Below, piece by piece: positions 1-8,877 of a stretch of 38,341 nt of DNA (positions within the stretch are counted from its first letter, which is position 1; every line of letters starts with the position of its first letter). The DNA is from Nostoc sp. NOS(2021). GTDB taxonomy: Bacteria; Cyanobacteriota; Cyanobacteriia; Cyanobacteriales; Nostocaceae. The translations under genes were made by a program, and so were the position numbers. The notes beneath the pieces are model-generated. The model was given only the letters and a program-made list of their open reading frames with translations. It was not told the origin of the DNA and did not search any database. Location: contig NZ_JABXKM010000212.1 of assembly GCF_017115025.1 (NCBI RefSeq), positions 1 to 38,341 on the forward strand, read 5' to 3'.

Positions 1-21
1 CCCATGCCCACTCCCCATTCT

Positions 22-285
22 CTATGCCAAATGCATCTTCAAAACGCTCCGGGGTGCTTTACGGACTCTGGCTAAAACGGTTTCTTTGCCTAAACGCTGG
101 CAAGCTTCATACCGATGGCAACCAGAAAAGCCATAATATTGTCCATCTACTTCTAGGACATCAATAGGTTCTTGCTGCCCAATCTCCGCAATCGATTCCA
201 TTAAGGCTTGCACTTTATTTGGATCGTTTACACGGGGCAACGGGCGTTTTATCTGATTTAATGGAATTTCTTGGACTCTAACCAT
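22..285 (-). CDS. srx: Sulfiredoxin (cysteine sulfinic acid reductase)
   Basis: A small protein of about 87 residues with a ParB/sulfiredoxin fold. It contains the sulfiredoxin signature FSGCHR (FGGCHR in eukaryotes), whose Cys is the catalytic residue that attacks the sulfinylated cysteine of 2-Cys peroxiredoxin in an ATP-dependent reaction. The preceding stretch (VQALMESIAEIGQQEPIDV) is the typical ParB-like helix and strand leading into the nucleotide site. I chose the ATG at 285; a TTG at 300 would add five residues (MDKLL). No strong Shine-Dalgarno supports either start. The role, repair of hyperoxidised peroxiredoxin in the cytosol, is family knowledge. A ParB-like DNA-binding role is unlikely at this length and with this motif. 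Confidence 0.88.
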   Translation of the reverse strand: MVRVQEIPLNQIKRPLPRVNDPNKVQALMESIAEIGQQEPIDVLEVDGQYYGFSGCHRYEACQRLGKETVLARVRKAPRSVLKMHLA

Positions 286-461
286 AAGGAGTTTATCCAA
301 CTAGTTCTGTTTTCTGTCTCTAAATAAATCATAGTCATAATGACTTCGTTTTGCAACTACTTTGGGCAAAACTGGTAATGGTATCATTGGATCACTCATG
401 CGACAAAAAAACCGCGCTACAAAGCAATTGGAAAATCAGTTCCAACGCCGCATTAAGGGGC

Positions 462-545
462 AGAAGACGCTCTCTACGAGACGCTGCGCGAACGATGACT
501 CCTTCGCGCTTCTCTACCAGACGCTGCGCGTAGCTTGCTTCCCAC
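462..545. repeat. Dispersed small repeat (GACGCTCTCTACGAGACGCT family)
   Basis: The 20-mer GACGCTCTCTACGAGACGCT lies at 466-485, followed by a related TCTCTACCAGACGCTGCGCG block. The same 20-mer is at 7886-7905, a shorter piece is at 37562-37576, and an inverted fragment is at 5571-5581. This is a non-coding dispersed element of the kind common in Nostocales. The open frame that continues upstream of the SpoIID gene passes through it and is therefore probably not translated here. Confidence 0.75.
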
Positions 546-568
546 TAGGGATACCCTATCAGGTAGCC

Positions 569-2158
569 ATGAAATTTTCGTTTTGGCGTTTTTCCCACAC
601 TCTGCTGACAACATTTTGTCTATTGGGACTAACTGCGGCATCAGGGCCTGAGAGCAACATTCAGGATATGGAACTGAAAATTGGGATTGTGCAGCGATTT
701 GGCGATAAACCCACAGCCAAGCTGCAACTGGAACCCATAAAAGGCGATCGCTTAAAGCTAAAATTTCAAGTGGGCAACAAGCAGCAAATCCTAGTTACCA
801 AGAACCCTGTAAAGCTGGAAACAGTCATGCAAGCTTTACCCAAGTCAGCAGTCGAAGAAGTCGTAGTTTTGGGCACATACCGCACCTTTGAAACTGCGGA
901 AGACAGTGCTAATAAATGGCGTTCTCAGGGAATGGAAGTGGAAATAGCCCAGCCAGAACGCTGGCAGGTTTGGGCAAAACGAGATGTTTACAGCACTCCT
1001 TTACTGCGACGCTTGCTATTGCAGAACATCCAAGCTTCTACTAAAGAAAAAGTATATCTTGATACTAAAATTTTGAAACAAGTGCCGCGAGTGAGTTGGG
1101 TGGTGGATGGCAAGCGCTACAGCCCGAATGATTTAGAAATTAGCACTGATAAAAATTTGATTCGGGTGAATAAAAGCGAAAAACAAGAGTTTGCTCGTCT
1201 TTATGCTGGGCGACTGAATTTGCAGCCAAATGCCTACGGCACATACACTCTAGTTAATCAAGTACCCTTAGAAACTTATTTGCGTGGAGTTTTGCCTTAC
1301 GAAATCGGCACGGATGCACCAACAGCGTCCCTGGAAGCTCAAGCAATTCTCGCCCGAACTTATGCCTTGAGAAATTTACGCAGGTTTGCCGCAGATAACT
1401 ATCAGTTGTGTGCTGATACTCACTGCCAAGTTTATGATGGGCTGAATGGAGCCGCCGCCAAAACAGATCGAGCGATCGCCTCAACCAGAGGTAAGGTACT
1501 AACATATAAAAATGAACTAGTAGACGCTCTGTATTCTTCTACCACTGGTGGCGTCACCGCCTCCTTCAGCGATGTCTGGAATGGCGATGATCGTCCCTAT
1601 CTGCGCCCTATACTGGATGCTCCTACTAATTTTTGGAACTTGTCTAAGCAGAGTTTAGCAGATGAAAAGAACTTCCAAAAATTTATTAATACGCAACAAG
1701 GATTTAATGAAAGCAAGTGGGACATGTTTCGTTGGCACAAGGAAACCCCTTTAAAGGATATTATCAAGGACTTGCAGAAATTTTTGCAGGTGAAAAACAG
1801 TCCCGATGCCAAATTTAAGACAATTCAGGCTATGGCAGTAGTGAAGCGAAGCCAGAGTGGACGCATCCTGGAACTGGCGGTTAAAACTGATCACAGCACC
1901 TTTGTTCTTCACAAAGACGAAGTTCGTAGTGCCTTTGCGGCTCCTAAGAGTACGCTATTTTACATACAACCCCTAAACAAAGGCAAGCCCGAACTGTGGG
2001 GATACGCTTTTATTGGGGGTGGATTAGGACATGGAGTCGGCTTGAGTCAAACTGGCGCTCAAAATTTAGCTAAATTAGGTTGGTCAAGTCCAAAAATTCT
2101 CCAATTCTACTATCCTGGTACTCAGATTCAAATTCTCAGCAAAGAGACTAAACTTTAA
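569..2158 (+). CDS. SpoIID/LytB-domain secreted protein (529 aa)
   Basis: The N-terminus has a basic start and a hydrophobic segment (residues about 8-24) that looks like a signal peptide, ending near TAASG. Residues about 95-135 resemble a SPOR-like module (VVVLGTYRTFETAEDSANKW). From about residue 220 comes the SpoIID/LytB domain, with YLRGVLPYEIG, EAQAILARTYAL, ADTHCQVYDGL and the terminal HGVGLSQTGA motif. SpoIID proteins are lytic transglycosylases acting on denuded glycan strands; in cyanobacteria the role is probably envelope peptidoglycan remodelling (inference). The frame is open from 362, but residues before the ATG at 569 come from a dispersed repeat, so I start at 569. The gene stands alone. 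Confidence 0.85.
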   Translation: MKFSFWRFSHTLLTTFCLLGLTAASGPESNIQDMELKIGIVQRFGDKPTAKLQLEPIKGDRLKLKFQVGNKQQILVTKNPVKLETVMQALPKSAVEEVVVLGTYRTFETAEDSANKWRSQGMEVEIAQPERWQVWAKRDVYSTPLLRRLLLQNIQASTKEKVYLDTKILKQVPRVSWVVDGKRYSPNDLEISTDKNLIRVNKSEKQEFARLYAGRLNLQPNAYGTYTLVNQVPLETYLRGVLPYEIGTDAPTASLEAQAILARTYALRNLRRFAADNYQLCADTHCQVYDGLNGAAAKTDRAIASTRGKVLTYKNELVDALYSSTTGGVTASFSDVWNGDDRPYLRPILDAPTNFWNLSKQSLADEKNFQKFINTQQGFNESKWDMFRWHKETPLKDIIKDLQKFLQVKNSPDAKFKTIQAMAVVKRSQSGRILELAVKTDHSTFVLHKDEVRSAFAAPKSTLFYIQPLNKGKPELWGYAFIGGGLGHGVGLSQTGAQNLAKLGWSSPKILQFYYPGTQIQILSKETKL

Positions 2159-2175
2159 GCATACTTAAAAAATCA

Positions 2176-2207
2176 AGCAGGAACACAGTAAATTTTGTGT
2201 TCCTGCT
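2176..2207 (-). terminator. Hairpin terminator, best oriented for the minus strand
   Basis: A perfect 12-bp inverted repeat, AGCAGGAACACA (2176-2187) and TGTGTTCCTGCT (2196-2207), with an 8-nt loop. On the minus strand the stem is followed by a T-rich run (complement of 2166-2173), so it fits intrinsic termination of petF transcripts read through from 2349. It lies 18 bp after the SpoIID gene and could also protect that 3' end. Confidence 0.6.
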
Positions 2208-2348
2208 CAACACGAAATTAGGCTTTTTGTCAAAGTCGCTTTAAGAGGTACACACGGCATTGAAAGGGTGTTGACCCTAAATGCCCTGCTTCTATTTTGT
2301 CAACATCATTAACTCTTGCAAGAGATTTATTGTTGAGGGGCCTAACTC

Positions 2349-3118
<770 letters not shown>

Positions 3119-4195
3119 ATGTATAATCCAGAAGCAGCTTTGGAAAAAGCAAGAGTGCGTGTAGGTTTGGTGGGTACTGGGTATGCGGCAAAGTTTCGAG
3201 CTAAGGCATTTCTTCATGATGAGCGATCGCGATCGCATTTAGTCGCAGTTGTTGGTCATACCGCAGAAAAAACAGAAATCTTTGCCAAAGAGTACCAGAT
3301 TGAAGCGTTGAGTTCTTGGCAAGAGCTAGTAGAGCGTGAAGATATAGACCTAGTGGTGATCTGCACAATTAATCGAGATCATGGGGCGATCGCTCGTGCA
3401 GCACTTACCAACGGCAAAGATGTGATTGTAGAGTATCCTCTTTCGTTGGATGTAGTCGAAGCTGAGGAACTAATTGCCTTAGCCAAAGCCCAACAAAAAC
3501 TTCTGCACGTTGAACACCTGGAACTTTTGGGTGGTTTACATCAAGCCTTGAAGCAAAACTTAGCCAAAATTGGTGAGGTGTTTTATGTTCGCTACAGCAC
3601 CATCAATCCCCAGAATCCTGCACCCCGCAAATGGACTTATAACCACGAGTTGTTCGGCTTTCCCTTAATTGGGGCGCTGTCTCGCCTACATCGTCTCACC
3701 GATTTATTTGGTAAAGTATTTACAGTTAACTCTCACCAGCGATATTGGGAAATAGAACCGGAATACTACCAAACCTGTTTCTGCACTAGTCAACTCTGCT
3801 TTACCAGTGGACTTTTAGCCCAAGTAGTCTATGGCAAAGGCGAAAGTCTTTGGCAATCAGAACGCAAGTTTGAAGTTCACGGTGAAAAAGGTGGTTTAAT
3901 TTTTGATGGCGACACAGGAATTCTCATCCAGCCAGGGGAAACAACACCTATAGAGGTTGGCCCTCGCCGAGGTTTGTTCGCCAAAGACACGAGTATGGTG
4001 TTAGACCATCTTTTTGATGGCACTCCTTTGTACGTTACCCCAGAGGAGAGCTTGTATACCCTAAAGGTTGCTGATGCCGCACAAAGAGCAGCACAGACTG
4101 GCTTAACTATGTTTATGAAAGATACTTTAGTTGACACTCTCAGGTCTAAAGACACTGAGATTCTTGACTCAACGACGGACTTTAAAATCCAATAA
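3119..4195 (+). CDS. bvdR: Biliverdin reductase, Gfo/Idh/MocA fold (358 aa)
   Basis: The N-terminal Rossmann motif (VRVGLVGTGYAAKFRAKAF) is followed by long stretches that match Synechocystis BvdR (slr1784) as I recall it: LLHVEHLELLGG, IGEVFYVRYSTI, QNPAPRKWTY, FGFPLIGALSR and the late GLIFDGDTGILIQPG segment. BvdR reduces biliverdin to bilirubin with NADPH and affects phycobilisome assembly. The ATG at 3119 gives a start close to the Synechocystis protein; the TTG at 3047 would add 24 unrelated residues. The protein is about 30 residues longer than the Synechocystis one, partly from a C-terminal extension. If not BvdR itself it is another Gfo/Idh/MocA oxidoreductase, but the matches are too specific for that to be likely. 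Confidence 0.85.
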   Translation: MYNPEAALEKARVRVGLVGTGYAAKFRAKAFLHDERSRSHLVAVVGHTAEKTEIFAKEYQIEALSSWQELVEREDIDLVVICTINRDHGAIARAALTNGKDVIVEYPLSLDVVEAEELIALAKAQQKLLHVEHLELLGGLHQALKQNLAKIGEVFYVRYSTINPQNPAPRKWTYNHELFGFPLIGALSRLHRLTDLFGKVFTVNSHQRYWEIEPEYYQTCFCTSQLCFTSGLLAQVVYGKGESLWQSERKFEVHGEKGGLIFDGDTGILIQPGETTPIEVGPRRGLFAKDTSMVLDHLFDGTPLYVTPEESLYTLKVADAAQRAAQTGLTMFMKDTLVDTLRSKDTEILDSTTDFKIQ

Positions 4196-4284
4196 TGATT
4201 CTTCCTAAAGTCCCACGAGTCGCTTTATATCTCGCCCCAAAAGGGACTGAGTTTTACGCTTACCGAGTGTTTCTATAAAAGTTA

Positions 4285-5064
4285 ATGAAAACTGAACTAA
4301 TTGTTATTTTATCCCAGCGAGAATTAGACAAAATGCGTCAAGCTGGGCGTTTAGCAGCCAAACTTCTCCAACATCTGGAACCGTTCGTGAAGCCAGGGGT
4401 TAGCACTCTTGAACTCAATGATGAAGCCGAACGTTGGACGCAAGCTCATGGAGCAAAAAGCGCACCCCTTGGCTATAAGGGTTATCCCAAGTCGATTTGC
4501 ACTAGTGTAAATGAGGTAATTTGTCATGGCATTCCCAACGCCAAGCAAATTCTTAAGGAAGGTGACATCATTAATATTGATGTAACGCCAATTGTTGAGG
4601 GTTATCACGGCGATACATCCAAGACATTTTTTGTGGGGACTCCTTCCCCAAAAACCAGAAAGCTGGTAGAGGTGACAGAGGAGTGTCTCCGTCTGGGTAT
4701 TGCTGAAGTTAAACCAGGGGCACGCATTGGAGACATTGGTGCAGCCATTCAAGAGTATGCTGAAGCCCAAGGCTTTTCTGTGGTGCGAGATTTTGTTGGA
4801 CATGGCATCAGTAACATTTTCCACACTGCGCCGGATGTTCCCCACTATGGCATACGCGGTAAAGGTAAGCGCCTCAGACCAGGGATGGTTTTTACTATTG
4901 AGCCAATGATTAACGAAGGCACTTACGAAGTCGAGGTTCTCAGTGATAAATGGACTGCTGTCACGCGCGATCGCCAGCTTTCTGCTCAATGTGAGCATAC
5001 CTTAGCTGTAACTGAAGATGGCGTTGAAATCCTCACCCTACCTGAAGGCAAGATTTACCCCTAA
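4285..5064 (+). CDS. map: Methionine aminopeptidase, type I (259 aa)
   Basis: Removes the initiator Met from nascent proteins in the cytosol. The pita-bread fold is complete. The metal ligands can be read as the Asp of NIDVTPI, the Asp of YHGDTSKTF, the His of FVGHGISNIFH, the Glu of FTIEPMINEG and the Glu of QCEHTLAVT (usually QFEHT, so a Phe-to-Cys change beside the ligand). The substrate-site His lies in EVICHGIPN. There is no N-terminal zinc-finger extension, so this is one of the short cyanobacterial MetAP forms. The ATG at 4285 lies 89 bp after bvdR on the same strand; co-transcription is possible but not shown. Confidence 0.93.
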   Translation: MKTELIVILSQRELDKMRQAGRLAAKLLQHLEPFVKPGVSTLELNDEAERWTQAHGAKSAPLGYKGYPKSICTSVNEVICHGIPNAKQILKEGDIINIDVTPIVEGYHGDTSKTFFVGTPSPKTRKLVEVTEECLRLGIAEVKPGARIGDIGAAIQEYAEAQGFSVVRDFVGHGISNIFHTAPDVPHYGIRGKGKRLRPGMVFTIEPMINEGTYEVEVLSDKWTAVTRDRQLSAQCEHTLAVTEDGVEILTLPEGKIYP

Positions 5065-5077
5065 GTAATGAGAAATC

Positions 5078-5196
5078 ATGAACTTACAAACATCCCGTAC
5101 TGTAATAATTACAGGGGGAAACAGTGGTATTGGGCGAGGAATTGCTGAAGCTTTTGCCAGGGAGAATACCCAAGTGCTAACACAGCTATTACAAAT
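5078..5196 (+). pseudogene. N-terminal stump of a short-chain dehydrogenase/reductase
   Basis: Translation from the ATG at 5078 gives a classic SDR start with the NAD(P)-binding TGxxxGxG motif (TVIITGGNSGIGRGIAEAFA). Homology stops after about 34 residues, where the TAGGACTTACGCA end of a MITE begins (5197). The frame then runs through repeat sequence to a stop at 5297-5299. No SDR-like continuation is visible beyond the element, so most of the gene has been lost. It lies 13 bp after map. Confidence 0.75.
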
Positions 5197-5427
5197 TAGG
5201 ACTTACGCAAACAATAGTCAAAACCCTGATTCTCTGGTAGGGGCAATTCATGAATTGCCCCTACCATGTGTGGTTTTGCGTAATATCATGTCCGCTTAAT
5301 TACTTATTAAACCCGAAGAACCCCACCCCGCCAAAGCTGCGTTTTGTCTCCCCTCCCCTTAAAAAGGGGGGGATCTCAAGAGCCAACTTTTTAAGGGGGT
5401 TGGGGGATCTCTAATGCGTAAGTCCTA
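5197..5427. mobile_element. MITE-like element with TAGGACTTACGCA terminal inverted repeats
   Basis: TAGGACTTACGCA at 5197-5209 is mirrored by TGCGTAAGTCCTA at 5415-5427, 231 bp end to end. Inside is a perfect 30-bp palindrome at 5236-5265 (arm GGTAGGGGCAATTCA). An inner pair, GCAAA near 5207 and TTTTGCGTAA near 5275-5284, suggests a second nested unit. Further C-runs and G-runs follow at 5340-5405. There is no transposase, so it must be mobilised in trans. It truncates the SDR stump on its left. Confidence 0.75.
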
Positions 5428-5660
5428 TACCTTTTTGCGATGCCTGCGGTGATCACTGAGCAGTTAGACAGCCTCACTGTAATACTTTTGCCTGTGCCCT
5501 GAGCAGTTCCACAGAGCTACCTGTAAGACCTGCCGTTCGCGTGGTCACTGAGCCTTGCAAAAGTGCAGCATCTCGTAGAGAAGGGCCGAAGTGCGGGCCG
5601 CGCCTACGCAACTAGCAAAGGATGGTTTGTAAAAGGCTGAAACGACCTATTTATGTTAAT
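5428..5660. repeat. Degenerate dispersed repeats
   Basis: No gene is supported. The stretch contains short recurring motifs (GATCACTGAGCAG, CCTGAGCAG, GGTCACTGAGCC) and an inverted fragment of the TCTCTACGAGA repeat family at 5571-5581, followed by GC-rich CGAAGTGCGGGCCGCGCC. It looks like layered, decayed repeat insertions. Confidence 0.5.
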
Positions 5661-5731
5661 ATACCAATCTTCCTGCGGCGAGATAGCCCCTAAATTCTAT
5701 TTATGGGGGCTAGCCGCAGAAAGATTGGTAT
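5661..5731. repeat. Long hairpin element (ATACCAATCTT ends)
   Basis: ATACCAATCTTCCTGCGGCG begins the left arm (5661-5690) and the right arm (5705-5731) ends AAGATTGGTAT. The arms pair over about 27 bp with a few mismatches and an AT-rich loop of about 14 nt. The ends read like terminal repeats of a tiny palindromic element. It interrupts the kinase remnant that follows. Confidence 0.7.
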
Positions 5732-5856
5732 CCCAACTTACTGAGTTGGTGGAAGAAATCGGTGGCTCGATCGCGACGGAAAGCGCCAACCAATGCACAT
5801 GTTTCACCGTCAAATTGGCGATCGCGCCTCAATTAAAAAACTATGAAAATCCCTGA
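5732..5856 (+). pseudogene. C-terminal remnant of a histidine kinase ATPase domain
   Basis: The in-frame translation LTELVEEIGGSIATESANQ, then CTCFTVKLAIAPQ, has the shape of the last strands of a HATPase_c domain (ELhGGxIxvES...GTxFtvxLP). No N-, D- or G-box lies before it because the 5661-5731 hairpin is directly upstream. The stop at 5854-5856 overlaps the start of the next kinase by 14 bp, so two kinase genes probably once followed each other here. The family call rests on a short pattern. Confidence 0.45.
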
Positions 5857-7870
5857 ATTGCTACTTGATTCCATACTCTCCTGCACAACGATGCCCTGCA
5901 CCAACGAACTGACACGACTCAAAGCAGTCTATCAGTTTCAGGGTTTGGAGACTGCACCCGATCAGGCATTGGATGACTTGACAGCATTGGCGGCTGATGT
6001 GTGCCAAACTCCAATGGCACTGGTGAGTTTTATCGGAGCCGATCGCCAGTGGGTTAAGTCTAAGGTCGGAACCACATTGACAGAAATTCGACGAGACCTC
6101 GCCTTTTGTAACCACACCATTCGCCAGTCAAATGTCTTTGTGATCCCAGATACCCTGGCTGATCCCCACTTTGCCAACCATCCATTCGTCATAAATGCTC
6201 CCAATATCCGGTTTTATGCCGGAGTCCCCCTAGTAACGGCTGGCGGTTGCGTCCTGGGTACACTCTGCGTCATGGATTCCGAACTGCGTGAACTGAACCA
6301 GAAACAACGGCGGGGATTGCAGACGCTCAGTCAGCAAGTCATGGTGCAATTGGAGCTAAAACGCAACACCACGAAGTTGCGTCAAATCATGCCGGAAATC
6401 AAACAACTAAAACAGCAGTTGATTACTCAGGAATTGCTTGGTCAACAAGATTCAATTCTGTTTAATCTGGCAAATCAAATCCGTAATTCTCTGGATCTGG
6501 ACACGATTTTACAAACGGCGGTGAATGAGATTCATACTCTGTTGCAAGTCGATCGCTGTGACTTTCTGTGGTGTCTGCCCAACAAAGATCAGTTCAACTT
6601 TATGGTGACTCACGAAGCGACTAACCCAGAGATCCGCATGGCGCTGGGGGAACTTCCGCTTGGGCATGGCTCCCTCCTGGCAAAAACCATCTTAAATCTA
6701 GATATGCTAAGGATTGAGGATGTTTCTGCTACCTCAGAGGTATTCACCCCGGAAGATCACGCCCTGCTGCACCAACTGGCAGTAACCTCGGTGCTGTTGC
6801 TGCCACTCAGAACCCATTCTGGTCAATTGGGTGCGATTATTTGCCATCACTGTCGCGGTTCTCGCCAATGGACTGATAGCGAAGTCCGGTTACTCAAAGC
6901 TGTCACCGATCAAGTGGCGATCGCCCTTGATCAGGCAGAACTGCTTGCCCAAACACGAGCAACCGCCTTTGCTGCCCAAACTCAAGCAACCTATCTAGGG
7001 AACGCACTGAGCCAGTTGCAGCAAACCCAAATGCAACTGGTGCAGCAAGAGAAGATGTCGAGCCTGGGGCAATTGGTTGCCGGAGTTGCCCACGAAATCA
7101 ACAACCCGGTCAACTTTATTAACGGCAATATTGCTTATGCAACCGACTATGTTCGGGATTTGCTGGAACTATTGCATCTTTATCAGGTAACTTATCCCAA
7201 TGCGACTGCTGCTATTCAGGAAAAGGTGGAGGCGATCGACTTTGATTTCTTGACGCAAGACCTGCCCAGTCTATTGTCGTCGATGCGAATGGGTTCAGAA
7301 AGAATTCGGCAAATTGTCCTATCTCTGCGGAATTTCTCGCGCCTGGATGAAGCCGAGATGAAACCTGTGGATATCCATGAAGGGATTGAAAACACGTTGT
7401 TGATTTTGAAGAGTCGCTTGAAATTAACCAGTGCCAGGTTTGAGATTCAGGTGATTAAGGCATACGAAAATTTACCGCCTGTTGATTGTTATGCGGGGCA
7501 ATTGAATCAAGTATTCATGAATCTTTTGGGTAACGCGATCGATGCCTTAGATGAAACGCCTAATCCCATCATTACCATTCACACAGAACTCATTAGTAGA
7601 CAAAAATCGAGTAGTTCTCATCTATCCCAGGCAGATAGTGTAGTGATTCGGATTCAAGATAACGGTTCTGGAATGACAGAAACAACCCAGCAAAAACTGT
7701 TCAATCCATTCTTCACCACCAAACCGATCGGCAAGGGAACCGGGCTGGGACTGTCCATCAGCTATCAAATTGTGGTTGAAAAACATAGCGGCATTTTAAA
7801 ATGCTCATCAGAGCTGGGGAAAGGCAGCGAGTTCTGGATTCAAATTCCGGTTGAGCCTGTGGTTAAATAA
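5843..7870 (+). CDS. GAF-GAF sensor histidine kinase (675 aa)
   Basis: A soluble kinase with no membrane segment. Residues about 20-165 form a GAF domain (LCNHTIRQ-type segment, FYAGVPLVT, LGTLCVMD). Residues about 200-375 form a second GAF domain with DRCDFLW, but no obvious bilin-binding Cys-His pair. A coiled coil rich in Gln precedes the H-box [13 protein letters not shown] (His about 417). The N-box NLLGNAIDAL, G1 DNGSGM, F-box [14 protein letters not shown] and G2 GLGLSIS are all present, so the enzyme should be active. There is no receiver domain. The start ATGAAAATC at 5843 overlaps the upstream remnant; an ATG at 5891 (MPCTNELT) is an alternative. Its core is a close paralogue of the kinase at 27289. 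The likely partner is the receiver protein at 8308. Confidence 0.88.
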   Translation: MKIPELLLDSILSCTTMPCTNELTRLKAVYQFQGLETAPDQALDDLTALAADVCQTPMALVSFIGADRQWVKSKVGTTLTEIRRDLAFCNHTIRQSNVFVIPDTLADPHFANHPFVINAPNIRFYAGVPLVTAGGCVLGTLCVMDSELRELNQKQRRGLQTLSQQVMVQLELKRNTTKLRQIMPEIKQLKQQLITQELLGQQDSILFNLANQIRNSLDLDTILQTAVNEIHTLLQVDRCDFLWCLPNKDQFNFMVTHEATNPEIRMALGELPLGHGSLLAKTILNLDMLRIEDVSATSEVFTPEDHALLHQLAVTSVLLLPLRTHSGQLGAIICHHCRGSRQWTDSEVRLLKAVTDQVAIALDQAELLAQTRATAFAAQTQATYLGNALSQLQQTQMQLVQQEKMSSLGQLVAGVAHEINNPVNFINGNIAYATDYVRDLLELLHLYQVTYPNATAAIQEKVEAIDFDFLTQDLPSLLSSMRMGSERIRQIVLSLRNFSRLDEAEMKPVDIHEGIENTLLILKSRLKLTSARFEIQVIKAYENLPPVDCYAGQLNQVFMNLLGNAIDALDETPNPIITIHTELISRQKSSSSHLSQADSVVIRIQDNGSGMTETTQQKLFNPFFTTKPIGKGTGLGLSISYQIVVEKHSGILKCSSELGKGSEFWIQIPVEPVVK

Positions 7871-7980
7871 TTCGTAATTCGTAATGACGCTCTCTACGAG
7901 ACGCTAAAAGCGTAGCTTGCAACTCTTACAGAGTACGCGGACTCGCTTTGCGTGACGCTAACGTAATTAAGTTTTGCAAT
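7871..7980. repeat. Dispersed small repeat, second copy of the GACGCTCTCTACGAG family
   Basis: GACGCTCTCTACGAGACGCT at 7886-7905 is identical to 466-485. It continues with AAAGCGTAGCTTGC and a decayed mirror piece (CGCTTTGCGTGACGCTAACG) to about 7972. Non-coding. Confidence 0.7.
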
Positions 7981-7990
7981 GGGGATTTTA

Positions 7991-8135
7991 GGGACTGACA
8001 AGAAATAAATTATCCATCTTGTGGGGTGGGCCGGAAAGCCCGCCCTGAATATGGGACGGGTGTTCGCGTAGCGGCACGTAGTGCGGACACCCATCCCACA
8101 AGAAAATTTGGGATGTTTTTTTATTTGTCAGTCCC
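7991..8135. mobile_element. MITE-like element with GGGACTGACA terminal repeats
   Basis: GGGACTGACA at 7991-8000 and TGTCAGTCCC at 8126-8135 are perfect inverted ends, continuing as AAATAAA / TTTATTT. TTA flanks both sides (7988-7990 and 8136-8138), a possible 3-bp target duplication. The interior carries GTGGGGTGGGC and GGACACCCATCCCAC arms forming a long imperfect hairpin. There is no transposase. A solitary right end identical over 23 bp occurs at 27194-27216, and a related design is at 18757-18881. Confidence 0.75.
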
Positions 8136-8307
8136 TTAACCCCACCGCAAAACTTGTCGCTTGTTAGAAGCGAGGGACTTAGACTCCTCAAAAATGTTAA
8201 AAGTATTTGAAGTGTGTATAAAATTATCAAAATATCAATTGTTGAAGTCTTGCTTTAGAAATGCTAAAGGTAAACGCCAACGATGATTAACTCATCGACT
8301 GTAAAGT
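8136..8307. other. Upstream region of the receiver gene
   Basis: 172 bp with no recognisable gene. It must contain the promoter of the response regulator unless that is read through from the GAF kinase, in which case the MITE lies inside the transcript. No convincing -10/-35 pair was identified. Confidence 0.3.
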
Positions 8308-8691
8308 ATGTCAAATGGTACGACAAGCTCACCGATCGTTCTCGCACTTGATGATAGCCCCGTCATTCATCAACTGATTAAACGAGCGTTAGAACCTGGC
8401 TATCAGGTCATGACAGCCGCTAACGCGGTTGATGCCCTGTCGATCATTTATCATCAACGGATTTCAGTGTTGCTATTGGATGTGCAGATGCCGGATGTAA
8501 ACGGGTTGGAGTTTTGCCGCACGGTGCGGAGTCTGCCCCAGTTTCAGCATTTGCCCGTGATTATGGTGACATCTCAAGATTCCCCCTTCGACCGGGTGAA
8601 GGGGCATCTGGCGGGTGCAACAGAATATCTGATCAAACCTTTTGATGCTGAACAATTGCGAGAAGCTGTACGAAAATTTATTGACACCTGA
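8308..8691 (+). CDS. Single-domain response regulator (CheY/PilH-like, 127 aa)
   Basis: A complete receiver domain. It shows the acidic pair at D15/D16 (LALDDSP), phosphoacceptor D58 (LLLDVQMPDVNG), the Thr of MVTSQ (about 88) and the Lys of LIKPFD (about 110). There is no output domain. Proteins like this act as diffusible phospho-messengers or phosphate sinks. It lies downstream of the GAF kinase on the same strand and converges tail to tail with cheB, so it could be phosphorylated by either that kinase or the CheA hybrid (inference). Start chosen at the first ATG; no strong Shine-Dalgarno is seen. Confidence 0.88.
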   Translation: MSNGTTSSPIVLALDDSPVIHQLIKRALEPGYQVMTAANAVDALSIIYHQRISVLLLDVQMPDVNGLEFCRTVRSLPQFQHLPVIMVTSQDSPFDRVKGHLAGATEYLIKPFDAEQLREAVRKFIDT

Positions 8692-8877
8692 TCTGCTTGT
8701 TCATAATCCAATTTGGGATTGTCAAGTCTGCTGGTAGGATGTCGTAACGCATCAACCTTCTGAGCCGTATGGGTTATAACTACACCTAACCCAGCCTATA
8801 ACTAGAGCTTGTCCTAAACATATAGAATAATAGACAACCGACTTCACCCGATGAAACGTCAAATGGACAAAAGAAGT

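Noticed and set aside
22..285. ParB-like DNA partition protein
   Set aside because: The FSGCHR motif with the catalytic Cys and the short length fit sulfiredoxin; no HTH region follows.
4351..4998. A 215-codon open frame antisense to map
   Set aside because: It overlaps the conserved map gene completely and has no recognisable family features; it is a shadow.
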